Positions 1-12,596 of a stretch of DNA of 64,000 bases are shown piece after piece (the first letter of the stretch is position 1; every line of letters begins with the position of its first letter). Where the stretch lies: the NCBI GenBank assembly GCA_964034945.1, contig OZ035961.1:31026184-31090183 (forward strand). Reading direction: 5' to 3'. The position numbers were made by a program, and so were the translations under genes. The DNA comes from Chrysopilus asiliformis. Its lineage: Eukaryota; Arthropoda; Insecta; Diptera; Rhagionidae. The notes under the pieces are model-generated. The model saw nothing but the letters and a program-made list of their open reading frames with translations, had not been told where the DNA came from and ran no database searches.

Positions 1-500
1 ACATCCTGTTTGTAAAGGCTCCAGCCCAATCAAGCCGATCGCTTGCTGCTTCTCTGGCGAAATTGCAACAGAAGGACAAGACAGTCGTTTATGTATTGAA
101 CAAAAAGACTGACGCCTCTGAACTCCAGAATGCGCTCAATCAAGTTAAGAGCCAGCCCGCCAAACCAGAAGTATTCTTCATTAAGTACAAGACACCTCAA
201 GAAGCTGTTCATGCTCAACATCAAATTCAATGTAAGTGGTTTGCGTAAATTCTGAAATTTCCTGTTGAAAAATTCTGTCTCTTTTAAAAAATAGCTCAAT
301 ATGAATCTTTGGGTGGAACCACCAACGTATCTGATGAAGGAGTATCTCCAGTCCAATCGGTTATTGGATCGGTAGGATCTCATCATCATGGCATCGGAGG
401 CATTGGCTCAGGAACTGCACCAGGTGGAAGCTACCTTCCTCCACAACAGTCGACGATCGCGGTTCCAAGTTCAAATTATTTACCTCCAAGATATTATTAG
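1..500 (+). CDS. Twdl: Tweedle (DUF243) cuticular protein, 5'-truncated by window edge (gene 1)
   Basis: Last 144 residues of a Tweedle protein; exons <1-231 and 295-500, intron 232-294 (GTAAGT...TAG, phase 1). Visible family blocks are ILFVKAPAQS, TVVYVLNKKTDASELQNAL, KPEVFFIKYKTPQEA, and the C-terminal QYESLGGTTNVSDEG...SVIGSVG followed by a Gly/His-rich tail with YLPP motifs. Tweedle proteins are secreted structural proteins of the insect exoskeleton; some members bind chitin and affect body shape. The first exon, signal peptide and promoter lie outside the window. Relative to genes 3 and 4 the core is close at nucleotide level but not identical. The AATAAA at 563-568 fits a poly(A) signal. 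The family assignment is very secure; the exact paralogue cannot be named. Confidence 0.95.
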
Positions 501-3500
501 ACAATTTGAAAAGTGATCAATCATAGTTAATCGAGATGTCACATTTCTTTTATTATTACTTAAATAAATATTTATTATTTTAGTAAAATTTAATTTACGT
601 GTTTTGTATTGTTTTTTTAAAGTGATCATCAAAAATGATTACATTTGATTGATATTTTAATATTGAGTTCGCGCATCTCTGATTCAATCAAGTGCTGGGA
701 GTAAATAGAGAGATAATTAAATATTAGTGTGTTCCAGAAAGGTGTCATTTAATTTTGTGTTAATTACTAACCATATTTTCAGGAGATGTTTTTGTCTCAA
801 AACCGGTGTATAAAAATTTAACAAGTTAATAACTTAAACAGAAAAAATACCTTTTTAATTTAAAAAAAATACGTTAAACATACAAGTACTCTAAACCACA
901 GATTTTATTCTCAGTGACAAACTGTTTTTTTATTTAAATCTGATCCATAGTAAATCCATAGAAAGAATAAAGATTTTTCCAGTCACATTATTTGGTGCAG
1001 TGAAATTGTCTAACATTTTATTAAAAGTGTTTCCAATAATAATTGAAAAATAAACTTGGTGTTTTTCAAACTCGATTGAAAAAAAATCCTAAGTGCACAA
1101 AAAGTTAGTTTCAAAGGAAACATAATTGAAAATTTCAGATCAGTAAACCTTAAAATCTTCGAAATATTAAACAAGAAATATTTAAGAAAATTTGGTTGGT
1201 GTCTCTTCTAGTATTTATGACGCATGGTACATATCTGCATCTAGAAGTATTTTATTTAGTGGCAGATACGTGCACTGTGGCAAAGGAATTTGACAGATTC
1301 TTACAAAAATCGTAAAATAAAGAGATAGCGAGTTTGATTGTAACGATTCCTAGAAAATAGGGAACGCCTACGTAAACAATAGGAAGTTCTCTCAAAAGTT
1401 TTAAAATGAGTTGCCTGTTTTTTCAAAAGCTTTTATTTTAGCCTCATATGTTTGGTTCAAATCTTGTAACTTAATTTTGACTCACTTCCACGTTTCCGGT
1501 TGACTTGAAATTTATGTCAAACAACCAGATTCTTATTTCGTCTTTGTATTTTCAACGTCGCTGCACTTTTTATATTTCACAATAACTAACTTTTATAATT
1601 TTTTATCTGTCTTAAGTCCTGTAATCGTTCAATAAGATTTTATTACGTCTTTCAATAAAACAAGTCGTTACAGTTAAATAGTTATTCCTACATATGTGCG
1701 TCGATAAAAATACGATTTTCTGTTACAAAAACTAAGCCTAATGTCTGTCTGTTCGTCCATAACTAAAAAAATATGCAAAAAAAATATTTAAAAATTGAAG
1801 ATTAAAGTTTTTCAAACAATTGAGAGAATTTCGAAACATTACTTAGGCGGTTATTTTATCGTCATTTTGAAAAACTTTTAATGAAGACAAAAAAACTTTA
1901 AGCTTTACAGCCTGATGCCTTTGAAAAACAGTCAAACCGATAAGAAAACCTTCCACGGAACACTTATAGTCCATGTAATTTACTACAAGTTTGGTCTAGA
2001 TGTTTTCACTCTAAACCCAAGGGAGATGCGAAAATCTACTTTTTAGTAAATTTTACAGACTATTACTACGTTTATACGACCAGAAGAAACCCTTTTGTGT
2101 TTATATGCAAATGTATGTTAAGTCAGAAATATAGTTCACGATTTATTTGACAATTAAAACTAACAGCCAAATTCTGGCGTTGTGACACTTAAGAAGTTAT
2201 GTCTACCTGCGATCTTTGAGGATATCGAAATAATTTTTTATTTAGTCATACAGAGTAAATCTCATACAAAATTATTCTAACATAAAATATGTAAACAAAA
2301 AAAAAAGAAAATTATAGGAAAGAAACAAAAAAAATCATGATAACAACAATTGTTTTCCTGACGAGCGGTTAAAATCGATTAAGTAGTAATATGTATTAAA
2401 TGATGTACACACTAACCCGTTCGGTACATGTTTTTTTCTATGGGCGTTAAAAATTCTCTCTATACAAATTAATGATGTTTAAGCTATTAATATTCATTTA
2501 AAACAAAAAAAAATTAAAAAATTTTATTTTTTACAAATACGTCCATTGTAGTCCAGCTTTTTACTCAAAAATCAAAATTGGGTCACAAATGCACTTAAAG
2601 GTGCACTGAATGAGAAGAGAGTGTTGAATATAAGTAAATAATAAGACAATTCAAATTTTTAACTGCGTTGCCATATGGCATCAAAATACCGAATGGGTTA
2701 ATAGTACTGCTGAATTTCTTCCATAAGATGTCTTCGAAAATTTAGGCTTGGTGTTAATTTGTTTCTTAAAGTCAAACATAATGACTTTCATCTCTAAAAA
2801 AATATAGTTGATCGGATGAAAATTGTCGATGTGACTTTTAAGTTATGTGTGCAGCCGGATTTGGAACATTTACGAAATAATTTGAAATTTTAATCGCGAT
2901 TTTCTAAAAATAATGCTTCCCAAATTGATAACAGGGATTACTCAACAACCACAGTAAATAATCGTTAGTTTATATAGTCCTGGGCCGAAGTTTCTTTTAA
3001 TTTCTAGTTTTTATAACAGTCAAAAAATATTTTCATGTTTTCGTGGTATAATTCCCCTGCCTTGTATTTCTCTGAATGGAGATTGGAAAAACTTCCCTTT
3101 GCATTCATCACGGAAAATATCACTGGAAAAATGACATATTTTGTGCCAAAATCGCTGTACTAGTTTTGATCCAATATTATATTAAAACAAACTTTGTGGC
3201 GTGTGAATTTCATAATGCAGATTCAACTTAGTTTTTTAATTAAACCTAAACCACATTCAAAATGGATTTAGCACATGTTATCATCGAATTTCGATATGTA
3301 ACCTCAGCGAATCAACGGCGATTGAAAAGGTTATAAATAAACTTGGAATTCGAAGTATTTCTGCGATTTTCCTTTTACACAAAATTTGCTATTCAAACGT
3401 TTTTTTTAAATAAAAACCGGTTCAGAATTTTCTTCCGATATTTCAGATTTTCAGTTCTCTATTGGAAAAAAGTTCTTTTAACGGGATAAACATTTTAAAT

Positions 3501-4724
3501 TCTTCGAATACATTTTTTTCCGACATCGAGTTGAATTCTTTCTAATCTCGAACGACTTTTGAAGATCAAATACTTACATTTTTGACATTTCTCTAAAGAT
3601 CTTCATTATGATTTGCGTCGACAGCATATCAGAGATACGCTGATAGCCGATCAGATCTTTGTCGACTGAACCGATCTTTATTTTATAGCATGTTTTTATA
3701 AGTTTTTTCGCTATTATACACATATACATATATATACTCATACCAAGTGGCAATTCAGCTATGATTTCAGCTCGGTTACTCGTGGGTTGAAAAATACTTT
3801 GATGCGACCCCTCGGGTTTATATTTTACAAAACGTAGCTGGCGAATAATTCAATACTTTAAAGGCGTTTTGAGAATACCTCATTAAAAAAAATACAAAGG
3901 AAATTATGAAAACAGATTTTAGATTTTTGTATAATTTATTATATAATTTAAAATATGAAAAAAAAATCATTAGGTACTAATTATTTCCAAAATAAAATCA
4001 TTTATTATTTTTTAACCGCCAAATGTTTTCCTCTTTTCTGTGGGTCGATTCATGTTCTGTGAAAAAAGGGAAATGAAAAAATATTTGACAAAACTTTTTA
4101 CAACTTACTAGTACCGTGAAAAAATTGAAATGACAGAAAATTTTTAATAAATTATATGACAGAAAAATATTTTGATAGTATTTAGCATTTTTGAAACTAA
4201 AGAAAGCATCTCCATATAACGAATTTGCTGAGAGATTGAAAAAGATCGTTATTTCGCTTTCAAATTTCGGGTAAAATTTCGGTATATAGAGGTTTCACTG
4301 TATTAACTTTCATTATTTGGGCTCAAATTTGATAACATACTTTTAGATCACTTTTGCATATCCGATTGACTTAAAATGCAAGACGCCATTTGTCGAAATA
4401 GGACAAACGGAAAACTCAATATGTTTATTTATTTCTTCCGCAACAGATACAAAGACCACCAAATACATATTCATAATCAACGGAAATAAATTTTTAAGAA
4501 TTAATTCAATGAGCTTTTTAATTGGTCTTAGTAATATTGAAATTAACAATTCCCTCTTTGGCTGTATTAAGAGGTGGTCTAAGGAATTCGCTGACCCTTT
4601 TGTCACTTAATCCTTATACTGTTGTTTGGGATCCTCTCCACGCGAAAGGATAGTTTAGAGAAGGTGCAAAAGAGATTTAAGGGACTGCCCTGGAGCAACG
4701 TTTTAGAACATCTATTTTTTATAA

Positions 4725-5490
4725 ATGAAAAAAAGCTTTTATTTAAAAAAAATGTAGGTACTAATGAAAAATAAGTATTTGGCCGCTGTGTATCAGAAAG
4801 AAAAGAAAGAAATATTTATTCTTTTTAATTTTTCATGCTTTTATTTTTTATCTTGCTTTTATTTCTGATATACTGCGTCCAAATTTTTTTTTGTCTTTTT
4901 CAGTGCATTTTTTTCAATAAAAGCTTTTTTTTAAAATTTTCTTTTTTTTTAATTTTATCTTTCATAGTCATTCTGTGTTTGATTAGTATGACTAAAAATC
5001 CAAAACGACGTCTGTCTTTCGCCACGCTTGTCTATTAGTCTTCAAAACATGTCCTTGCCTTTGAGACATCCTCACGAACTTTTTGACGCCTTATTACCCC
5101 TACCCCATAAATTCCCAGAAGATATTTTTCCGGAAAATTTGTTGAAAAGGATAGTCACGTTATCCTTACAGGGCGTTTCATTGTCCTTACAGACTTATTA
5201 GCATCAGAACCGGATTCAGCGACTCAAAAAACCCAGATTTTTTCCCCGAAAAACTTGAGGAAAAGGATAATCACGTTATCCTTAGAGGACCTTCCGTTAT
5301 CCTTACAAGGACGAAGTAGTGAAAATATTGTGTTGTCATTGGAGTTACGTATGTGTGAAAAATTTCAAGCCAACCGTATGGGTGAAAGTTTTGCAAAATT
5401 AGATTACAAAATTTGACCCTGTCAGTATCAGTATCTGAAAATGTCAGTATCTGAAAAATGGCTAAATAATAATTTTCCAACATTTGAATA
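4725..5490 (+). repeat. Interspersed repeat, 'ttatccttaca' family
   Basis: Copy of a repeat also seen at 47220-47900 (inverted and folded back), 52680-53330 and partly at 60895-61005. It starts with poly-A/T and 'gcttttatctcgcttttatttc', then 'ctgcgtcc', and carries tandem phrases 'cacgttatccttacag' and 'accttccgttatcctta'. It ends near 'gaccctgtcag'. No coding capacity is visible. The class is unresolved; a LINE 3' end or a non-autonomous Helitron-type tail are both possible. Confidence 0.6.
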
Positions 5491-7337
5491 TTCATAAAAT
5501 CTATAATTCGAAGACGAACGAAGGTAGATAAATCCTCTATAGCCAGTTAGAAACAATTTGAGTCTATCTAGGCTTTAAAATAAGTGGACTTAGGGAGGTA
5601 AGGTGGCTGGAAGACGGCTGGATGGTATGTTGAAATGTTACAGCACGTTTTAATATTTATCCTATTTAATTTCAGCTTTCCTATTTCTTTATACAGATTG
5701 AAGACTGATTACATAACTAATAAAAAAGCGATTCTTTCTTAGCAACTAAAAAATCAGAAACACCAAGACATCATAATCATAAATTTTGTCTTTACTATGA
5801 CGAGGTTTCACACTTCTGACAAATCAATAGCTCTTATATTATGTTGCGGGAGTTTTTGGGAATTTCAAAGCAATTCAAATTTTTTATTGTTTTTTTTCTA
5901 TTTCAGGGTCATGGGAATATCAGCTAACATCCGCTTTATCTACAAGTCTAGTATATTAAATTATATTTTTTAGGACTTTTTTAATGATAAGAATGGTGTG
6001 ATGGTTAGAAATTGGCGAATAGAAATATACCTGCTACTAATAAATTATATAGCGGATATAATTTGGGATGTATTGAAAAAAATATGTGATAATATTATAA
6101 AAAAATATTTCAAAAAAACTTTGATTGGCAATAAATAATTATAGACCGCATAGCAACAGTGTTGAAAGGGCACATACTTTATTTTGCAAATGTCTTTCAA
6201 ATTGAATAAAATTCATATAAATTTTTATAAATAATATTGTGTAATCATGCCCTAGAAACGATATTTTGTTTTTTCATCAGCATCGAACTTTTTGATAGGG
6301 CTTTGTTATATCGGACATACTTATAAGATCATCACAAATCTAATGAACTTTATCGTTTAGATCGATCAAGGAAACGAAAGTTTCAAAACCAATTATTTAG
6401 GTCCTATTTTTGAATCATTTTTCGTAAAAATACAATAACATCTGATACCTAATGTGTATTAATGTAAAATAATTAATTCATAAATATGTATTAAACATTG
6501 CTACGCTACATTAATAGAAGGCGGAATCATCAAAGCTACTGTGCCGCTTTGAGATGGCAAATTGCTTCAAGCTATCATTTTATAAACATTGACTAGATAT
6601 CCAAGATCCAAAAACTAAAATTCAGGTGATGTCTTATTGAATAAATTTGCCATGATCAATAAAAGTAGGCAAATCAAAGCAAATTATTTTATCATCATCG
6701 CTGAAATATTTTTTTTCGATTGAAATTAATAATTTGGTGTCATTGTTCTTAATATGGTTCTTATCCTACACACTTCATTCGATCAATTTGTTTTTGAGAA
6801 ATGGAAAATTTATTTGCCAGCCTAGGCCCATATTCGTAGAAGTGTGAATAATTCACGATTGAGGGGGAAAAAACTTACCTTCAAAAATAACCAAAGTTGT
6901 GTCGCATTTGTCTTTAAGGTATCGAAGTTAAGGTATAGGCTGAAATATCTATTAAAATGCATAATTATTTAGCGCGGAGACCTCCGAGATTTTTTAGCAA
7001 AACAAAACGAATTGAAGATATGTGTATCGGAATCAACATGAAATTCAAATAAAAATGCGTAAAATCTCATCAGTCGCCCTCACTCGGAATGAACGTGATT
7101 AACATGAACCTGAACAAAGGTATTGCTACATGAAAAGGCATCTTATCTTATAAGGTTTTTGGGGGAGGGTAAATTGAAAATTGGAAATATTAAAATTTTT
7201 GCGAATAGAAAGATTAGAGTAATATAGAGACATTTTAGGTATAGGCCTCAATAAACGTTAATAGTTAATCTAAATACGGAAAATAGACGCAACCACCGAA
7301 CGGAATTACTATTGTCGGTGAAATTATGCAAACAAAA

Positions 7338-7391
7338 GGGACAAGGTCTAAACGTTAAATTTTTCTGTATTGTCGCCAGAAAAATTTGCAT
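7338..7391 (+). promoter_or_regulatory. Shared upstream module of Tweedle gene 2 (GGACAAGG + AAATTTGCAT)
   Basis: GGGACAAGG at 7338-7346 and AAATTTGCAT at 7382-7391, the latter 56 bp upstream of the TATA box. The same two words in the same order occur upstream of Tweedle genes 3 and 4. ATTTGCAT is the reverse complement of the POU-domain octamer ATGCAAAT. Regulatory function is inferred. Confidence 0.45.
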
Positions 7392-7446
7392 GTAAAACAT
7401 GAATTTTAAGATTATTGAACGAGATATGTTGTCTTATATTTTTTAA

Positions 7447-7454
7447 TATAAAAG
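7447..7454 (+). promoter_or_regulatory. TATA box of Tweedle gene 2
   Basis: TATAAAAG, 99 bp upstream of the start codon at 7553, leaving a 5' UTR of about 70 bases. The same octamer precedes all four other complete Tweedle genes here. Confidence 0.75.
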
Positions 7455-7552
7455 AGCGGCGATTTTCCGATAAGGTAGTAGTTCGATCATCACCCTCAAT
7501 TGGATAACACAAATTTAATTTACATTCCTTTTTTTACTTTTGATCAATCAAA

Positions 7553-8393
7553 ATGCGCGGATTATTGGTGAATAGTGATTTTCTTTACTTATTACAATAC
7601 AATTATGTTATGTGGTAATTTTGTTAATAATGTTAATTGTTGTTTATGTTAAATACAGGTGTTCTGTTTTGTTGCGGTTGCATCAGCCTATCCCCAGGGA
7701 AATCAGTATTTACCACCCGGTGGCCAAAGCCATGGAACGCATACACTTGCTATTCCAACACATGGAGGATCACATTCTCACTCCCACCCCAGTCCAGTTG
7801 CCCCAGAACTCATCACCAAGAATATCTACATTCATTCAGCCGCTGAAGATAATGACGAAGATGCTGGTGATGATGCGTTGAGTTCCCTGTCTGGCAAGAC
7901 CAACTACAACATTCTGTTTATCAAGGCTCCAGCACAATCTAGTGCCTCCCTTGCTGCATCCCTTGCCAAATTGCAACAGAACGACAAGACAGTCGTCTAT
8001 GTATTGAATAAGAAGACTGACGCATCTGAACTTCAAAATGCTCTTGACCAGGTCAAGAGCCAACCAACCAAACCAGAAGTCTTCTTCATCAAATATAAGA
8101 CACCACAGGAAGCTGCTCACGCTCAAGAGACCATCAAGGGTATCTATCTATCTATCTAGTTATCTAATACAAATGTCGTGCTCAATTTCCCGTGAACTAA
8201 ATTTTTCTCGTTGACAAATTACTTATTGGTGACTTTGTTTTCAGCTCAATACGACAGTCTAGGAGGCACCACCAATGTTTCAGATGAAGGCGAATCACCA
8301 GTCTCATCAGTTATTGGATCAGTAGGACCAAGCCGTGGAGCTGGCTCAAATGTCGGAGGTGCAAGTAATGCATACCTTCCCCCTAGCTATTAG
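7553..8393 (+). CDS. Twdl: Tweedle (DUF243) cuticular protein (gene 2)
   Basis: Exons 7553-7567, 7659-8139 and 8245-8393 encode 214 aa. The 15-base first exon (MRGLL) joins VFCFVAVASA to make a signal peptide, probably cleaved before YPQGNQYLPP. The mature protein has a short Gly/His/Ser/Pro-rich segment, then the DUF243 core: TKNIYIHSAAEDNDED, NYNILFIKAPAQSSAS, KTVVYVLNKKTDASEL, KPEVFFIKYKTPQEAAHAQ. The last exon begins QYDSLGGTTNVSDEGESPV and ends YLPPSY. Introns are phase 0 and phase 1 with GT-AG ends, like the other copies. The predicted role is a secreted chitin-associated exoskeleton protein. The second donor is followed by 'ctatctatctatct', a small ATCT microsatellite. The start codon fits because it immediately precedes the small exon conserved in all five complete genes. 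Confidence 0.95.
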
Positions 8394-8875
8394 GGCGGTT
8401 AATTTTGTTTAACCGTTGTACTATTTTACTTTATTTAATTTTTTATTTTTATGTAAATGTTTATTATGTTTAAGTAAATGAAAAAAATATATACTTTTCT
8501 AAAACTAGTTTTTATACATTTTCACAAGCCAGATTTCATTGCTGATTCATTACTTTAGGATGACTTAAAATACGAGAAAAGAACAACTCAAAATGATTTT
8601 GAAATTTTTATTGAAATTGTTCCCCTAGCTATTAGGCTATTAAGTAAACCTAGCAGCGAAGACTGTGATTCGACTACATGCAATTGTGTGAAATGCATAT
8701 TTTTTCGTTCGAAAAAATAATCGTTTCTTACATAATTTTTTCCATTTGTTATCGCTGAAGAAAATTCACAGAAATTTTGCTCCCATAAAATCTTGCCCCA
8801 TTTTACTTCCAGTGAAAACAATGCGTAAAATTTATTGTTTAAATTCATAAAACGATGTTTTTTTACGTGAAAAAT

Positions 8876-9500
8876 CATAATAAAAACTACAGTTGCCAGG
8901 GGGCAACCGTCAAATTCTCTATATGAGGGCACACAACATTTTGACGGAAAAACAAAATCCATTTGTTTGCGAGACGGGGGAGGATTGGTCCGATTGGATT
9001 TTGATGTATGGTATAGTTATGTAAAATCATATTCTAAAAACATTTCATTCTTAAATTTTTTTTCGATACGATGCACTGTTTTTGATAAAACCGGAAGAAA
9101 GTATTCCATTTGTATGGGAGAAGGGCAAAGCAGTGGTTCGATTGGATTTTGATGTATGGATGAGTTATGTAAAATCCTATAAAAAACATATTTTACCTTA
9201 ATAATTTTTTCAATATGACTTACCGTTTTCGAGAAAATTGCAAAAACCCGTTTCGTTTGTATCGGGAGAGGGAAAGGAACTTTTCAATTTCGCCCATCCA
9301 AGAACTTAGCCTCTAGCTCAACCCTTTCGAAAGTTATGGTGTTCAATAACAGACAGATAGACAGACAGACAGACGGGCAGACAGGCAGACGGGCAGACAG
9401 ACAGACGGACGGACATACGGAAATATAAATTTTTGGTCATCCAAAACACCCTGGTGTAGTTCATTTTTGTGTCCGACGATTGGTTCGATGTGTTACAAGG
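8876..9500 (-). mobile_element. Helentron-like non-autonomous element with GACA/GACG microsatellite (family 2)
   Basis: Read on the - strand, the element starts with 'ccttgtaacacatcgaacc', then a (GTCY)n-type array at about 9351-9414. It ends with a short hairpin (gttgcc-aggg-ggcaac on the + strand, 8892-8907) followed by 'tgtagtttttattatg'. A related copy lies at about 10035-10380, an opposite-orientation copy at 20550-20955, and fragments at 45085-45850 and 58480-58660. A terminal hairpin with an internal GTCY array matches the Helentron-associated (DINE-1/mini-me) type. Element ends are approximate. Confidence 0.55.
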
Positions 9501-10015
9501 AAAACCGAGCCATGGTCGGCCCCCTCAAAGTCATCCTTTTGCTGAAATTTTGGAGAGGTGAGACCTATCGATCTAGATAGGTCTCACCTCTGTTAGAAAA
9601 AAAACACGCAATATGTTAGAAAAACACACAGTCTAATCCACCTAACGGTGAGACGATACCTTTCTTACATAATTAAACTTCATATGACGAATATAATTGG
9701 GTATAATGTTGATTTTTTTATATAAAAACATCAGGATTGTAGCGGAAAAGTCAGGTTTGTAGTGGAAAAATCGAAAGCCCTTAGCCCCCTTAGTAATACT
9801 GTAAAGTTTCATTAAGTTCGGACCACCCTATTCGAAGATACCAGGCGAGGGGTATCGAGGGGAATTTTCTCAGAGGTGAGACCTATCTAGATCGATTCCT
9901 TGTCCCCGAAAATCTCTAACACCCAAGTTTCGTGAAAATCGTTAGGCGGGTTTTCGAGATCGTTTGTGCAGACAGACAGACAGACAGACAGACATTCCTT
10001 GTATTATATTATAGG
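9501..10015 (+). mobile_element. Microsatellite-bearing repeat, family 3, copy 1
   Basis: Starts 'aaaccgagccatggtcgg' (hairpin-forming), contains 'gtaatactgtaaagtttcat' and 'cgaagataccaggcgaggg', and ends with a (CAGA)n array and 'gtattatattatagg'. A close copy occupies 14332-14868. It abuts the family-2 element at its left side. No coding capacity. Confidence 0.6.
9555..9590. repeat. Perfect inverted repeat, 15-bp arms, 6-base loop
   Basis: Arms GAGGTGAGACCTATC (9555-9569) and its exact reverse complement (9576-9590) flank GATCTA. Half of the motif recurs at about 9873-9890 ('gaggtgagacctatcta'), and a diverged form occurs at 14716 in the other copy, so it belongs to the family-3 repeat. 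Confidence 0.85.
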
Positions 10016-10034
10016 ATATTCTAAATCTAATATC

Positions 10035-10380
10035 ATACCTGACTACAATTGCCAGGGGTCAATCTCAAATACTCTATATGTTGACAGACAAAATGTTTAT
10101 TTAAAAAAATCTATTTGTATGGAAGGGGGGAAAACAGTGGTTCGATTGGGGAAGGGGAAGGGAATGGTCCAATTTGACCCATGGAAGATCTTAGGGTAGC
10201 CATTTACGATAAAAATAACTGTACAAAATTTCAAGTCTCTAGCTCAATCGTTTGGAAAGTTATGGTATTCACGGACAGACGGACGGACATGCGAAAATCA
10301 AAATCTTTTGTCATCCCTAACGCCCTGGTATAGTTCGTCTCGCGTCCGATAATTGGTTCGGTGCGTTACAAACAGTATAC
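10035..10380 (-). mobile_element. Family-2 Helentron-like element, shortened copy
   Basis: Shares 'ctacaattgccagggg', a 'cgattgg' core, 'caagtctctagctcaatcg', a short GACGGACGGACA block at 10275-10290 and 'cgataattggttcg' with the copy at 8876-9500. It has an internal deletion relative to that copy and no coding capacity. Confidence 0.5.
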
Positions 10381-10942
10381 TAAATCCAATATACTTCTAA
10401 ATATATGATATATCATACAGATTATAAAAATCAATATAATAAAAACAAACGGGAGCACGTCGAAAACTTCACTAAAAAAATTGGCACGATCTTATTAGAT
10501 TATCCAAAAACAAAAAAAAAAATCGATTTCCTTAAACCTGTCATTACCACAAAAAAAAAATCAAAACAAATTCCAAGCCGTGTATCACAAAAGATAAAGA
10601 AATTTGCATAAAAATACTTGTTGATTAATATAGGTATTAACCTATTTAATTCATAATTGATTACCAAATTCATCAAATAATCTTCTTCGTTAAGTCATAA
10701 CACCGATTTAGCACAATTTTTTGTAGTATAGTAAAGTCATGAACTAATATTATATAAAATCCGACGCTTCAAGGCTCGAAATTAGCTCACAATGAAACTA
10801 TAGTCTTAAAGTTCAGTGAAGTTTAATGTGATGATTATTGATTTAACAGTTGACTAAAAGTAAATTTAGCACTTTAGCGTTAAGCTTTTTGCCCTTGGTT
10901 GACACCATTTTTTGACGGTTTGTTGAACGCTAACAGTGGATC

Positions 10943-12593
10943 ATTTGGCCATTTATCTGGTCATTGGCTTAAATTTTCAATTTCAAATCAAACACCGGCT
11001 TACAAATGTTTTTTTTTCTAGGATTTAAATAGTGCCGCTTACAATTTTTCATAATCGGACTATGAACTTTTTGTGGCTTTTTTGAATTTTCATTTGGAAG
11101 AGTGCCGTGCCCACATTTTTGGAATGTTGTCACTTACGTTTCATGTTTTTTGAATTTTCATTTATAAAAAAAATTGTTTATTTGAACGATCGGTTTTTTC
11201 ACATTACAGTTTTGGTATTTACTAACAGATTTGTTATTTTAACGCCCATACATATCAGTAGTTACATGATCGGAAGTGTTATAAGAAATCAAAAGTTAAT
11301 AAATTCATTTATAATACTTTCTTGCTCTTATGTAAATATCAAACTGTATTTGAGGTCTCCAATTTGAATTATTTTTGCAATGATTTTTCGTTACAGTTTA
11401 TGCAATTTGTGTTATATGGGAAATTGCTTTACTTGTTTAAAAAAATTAGAGTAATTCTCGTTTAAAATATTATTGCAATAGTAAAGTACTATAGTTGGTG
11501 ATAGTATTTACTGATGCTTCTATTTTCCAATTCATTAAAAGTTATTACTCACCAATTTTATGAAAATCGTGTTACAACCATTTAGTTGTAAGAAACACTC
11601 GATATTTTTCTTAGAATAATTTTGGGCTACAGGTCACATTTGAATATTTAATTTTATTTTTGTATCTCTCGAAGCTATTTCCATTCTCATGGCATTGAAT
11701 ATAATGAAATTAATTTTAATTGAAACCATTGGGAATTGGAAAAATTGATAGGAAGCATCAAGTTTCGGTCCCGAGAATCATAGAGTTTCGGTCCCATCGA
11801 GTTTCGGTCCCATCGAGTTTCGGTCCCATCGAGTTTCGGTCCCGAGAATTCAATGTTCGGCGCTTATCAGACTCTCAATGTTAATAAATTTTTGCATTAT
11901 TGTATATTACAGCACTACATATATCGGCATATATTACAGCACTGCTTTCTTCGCATAGATACAAAAAACCCAAAAAGAAGATAAAAAAATACATAATAAT
12001 TTCATAACTCCAAAAATCTGATAATAATATAAACAGCAAATGACAAAAGCTCAATCCTGAACCATTGCTCAATAGTATCTTTATATTGGCCTCAGGCACT
12101 ATTTTCTAGTCAGAGAATCTCGTTTGAGGTCGTCTTCGAATTTATTTTTATAAAATTAAATGTTTTATAAAACTAAAAAGGCCAAAAATCTCAACTTTAA
12201 TTATCTTTCAACAAAATTAAAGATATATTTCACTTCGCGCGATAATAATTTTCACCTGCGGTGCATTTTTATTGAAAATATTGCAATCGCCATTTAAATA
12301 AAAGCAAATTTCGATTATTTGAACTAATTTTTGCAAGCGTAGTTCAATAAATCGAAATATTCAAATAATCGCAACAAAAAAATCTTCAAGCATCAAATAT
12401 TGTACTTCAGTAATTAAATACTGTTTTATTGTTTTAACCGTAAACGGTTGAGTTTCCGATTTCATTCAGTGATTGCATAATTACCAATTCTCACAAATTT
12501 TTGAATTTTCTTTTCGGTTTGATTCTTTTGGGCGGCACTGATTTTATAAAAGTTTAAATAAAACAACATAAGGTCAAATATTAGGTAGTGAAC
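10943..12593. repeat. 1.65-kb tandem duplication, copy 1
   Basis: Repeated at a constant offset of 1654 bases as 12597-14247, with only CTA (12594-12596) between copies. The two identical spurious ORFs in each copy, and my visual comparison, indicate near or complete identity. It holds no recognisable gene. It contains a 16-bp minisatellite (11783-11843) and inverted 'gattatttgaac'/'attcaaataatcg' words near 12310-12370. Confidence 0.9.
11783..11843. repeat. 16-bp minisatellite, about 3.8 units
   Basis: Unit GAGTTTCGGTCCCATC repeated three times plus a partial unit ending in 'cccgag'. Related single units start at about 11759. The same array is duplicated at 13437-13497. Confidence 0.9.
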
Positions 12594-12596
12594 CTA

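Larger units (their letters stand above)
501..7446. other. AT-rich intergenic DNA, no gene seen
   Basis: Long spacer between Tweedle genes 1 and 2. Reading both strands shows only short chance ORFs rich in Phe, Ile, Lys and Asn, with no recognisable domain. The only structured part is an interspersed repeat near 4725-5490 (listed separately). A fragment at about 4240-4300 resembles a pogo-like terminus (phrases such as 'ttcactgta'). Confidence 0.6.
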
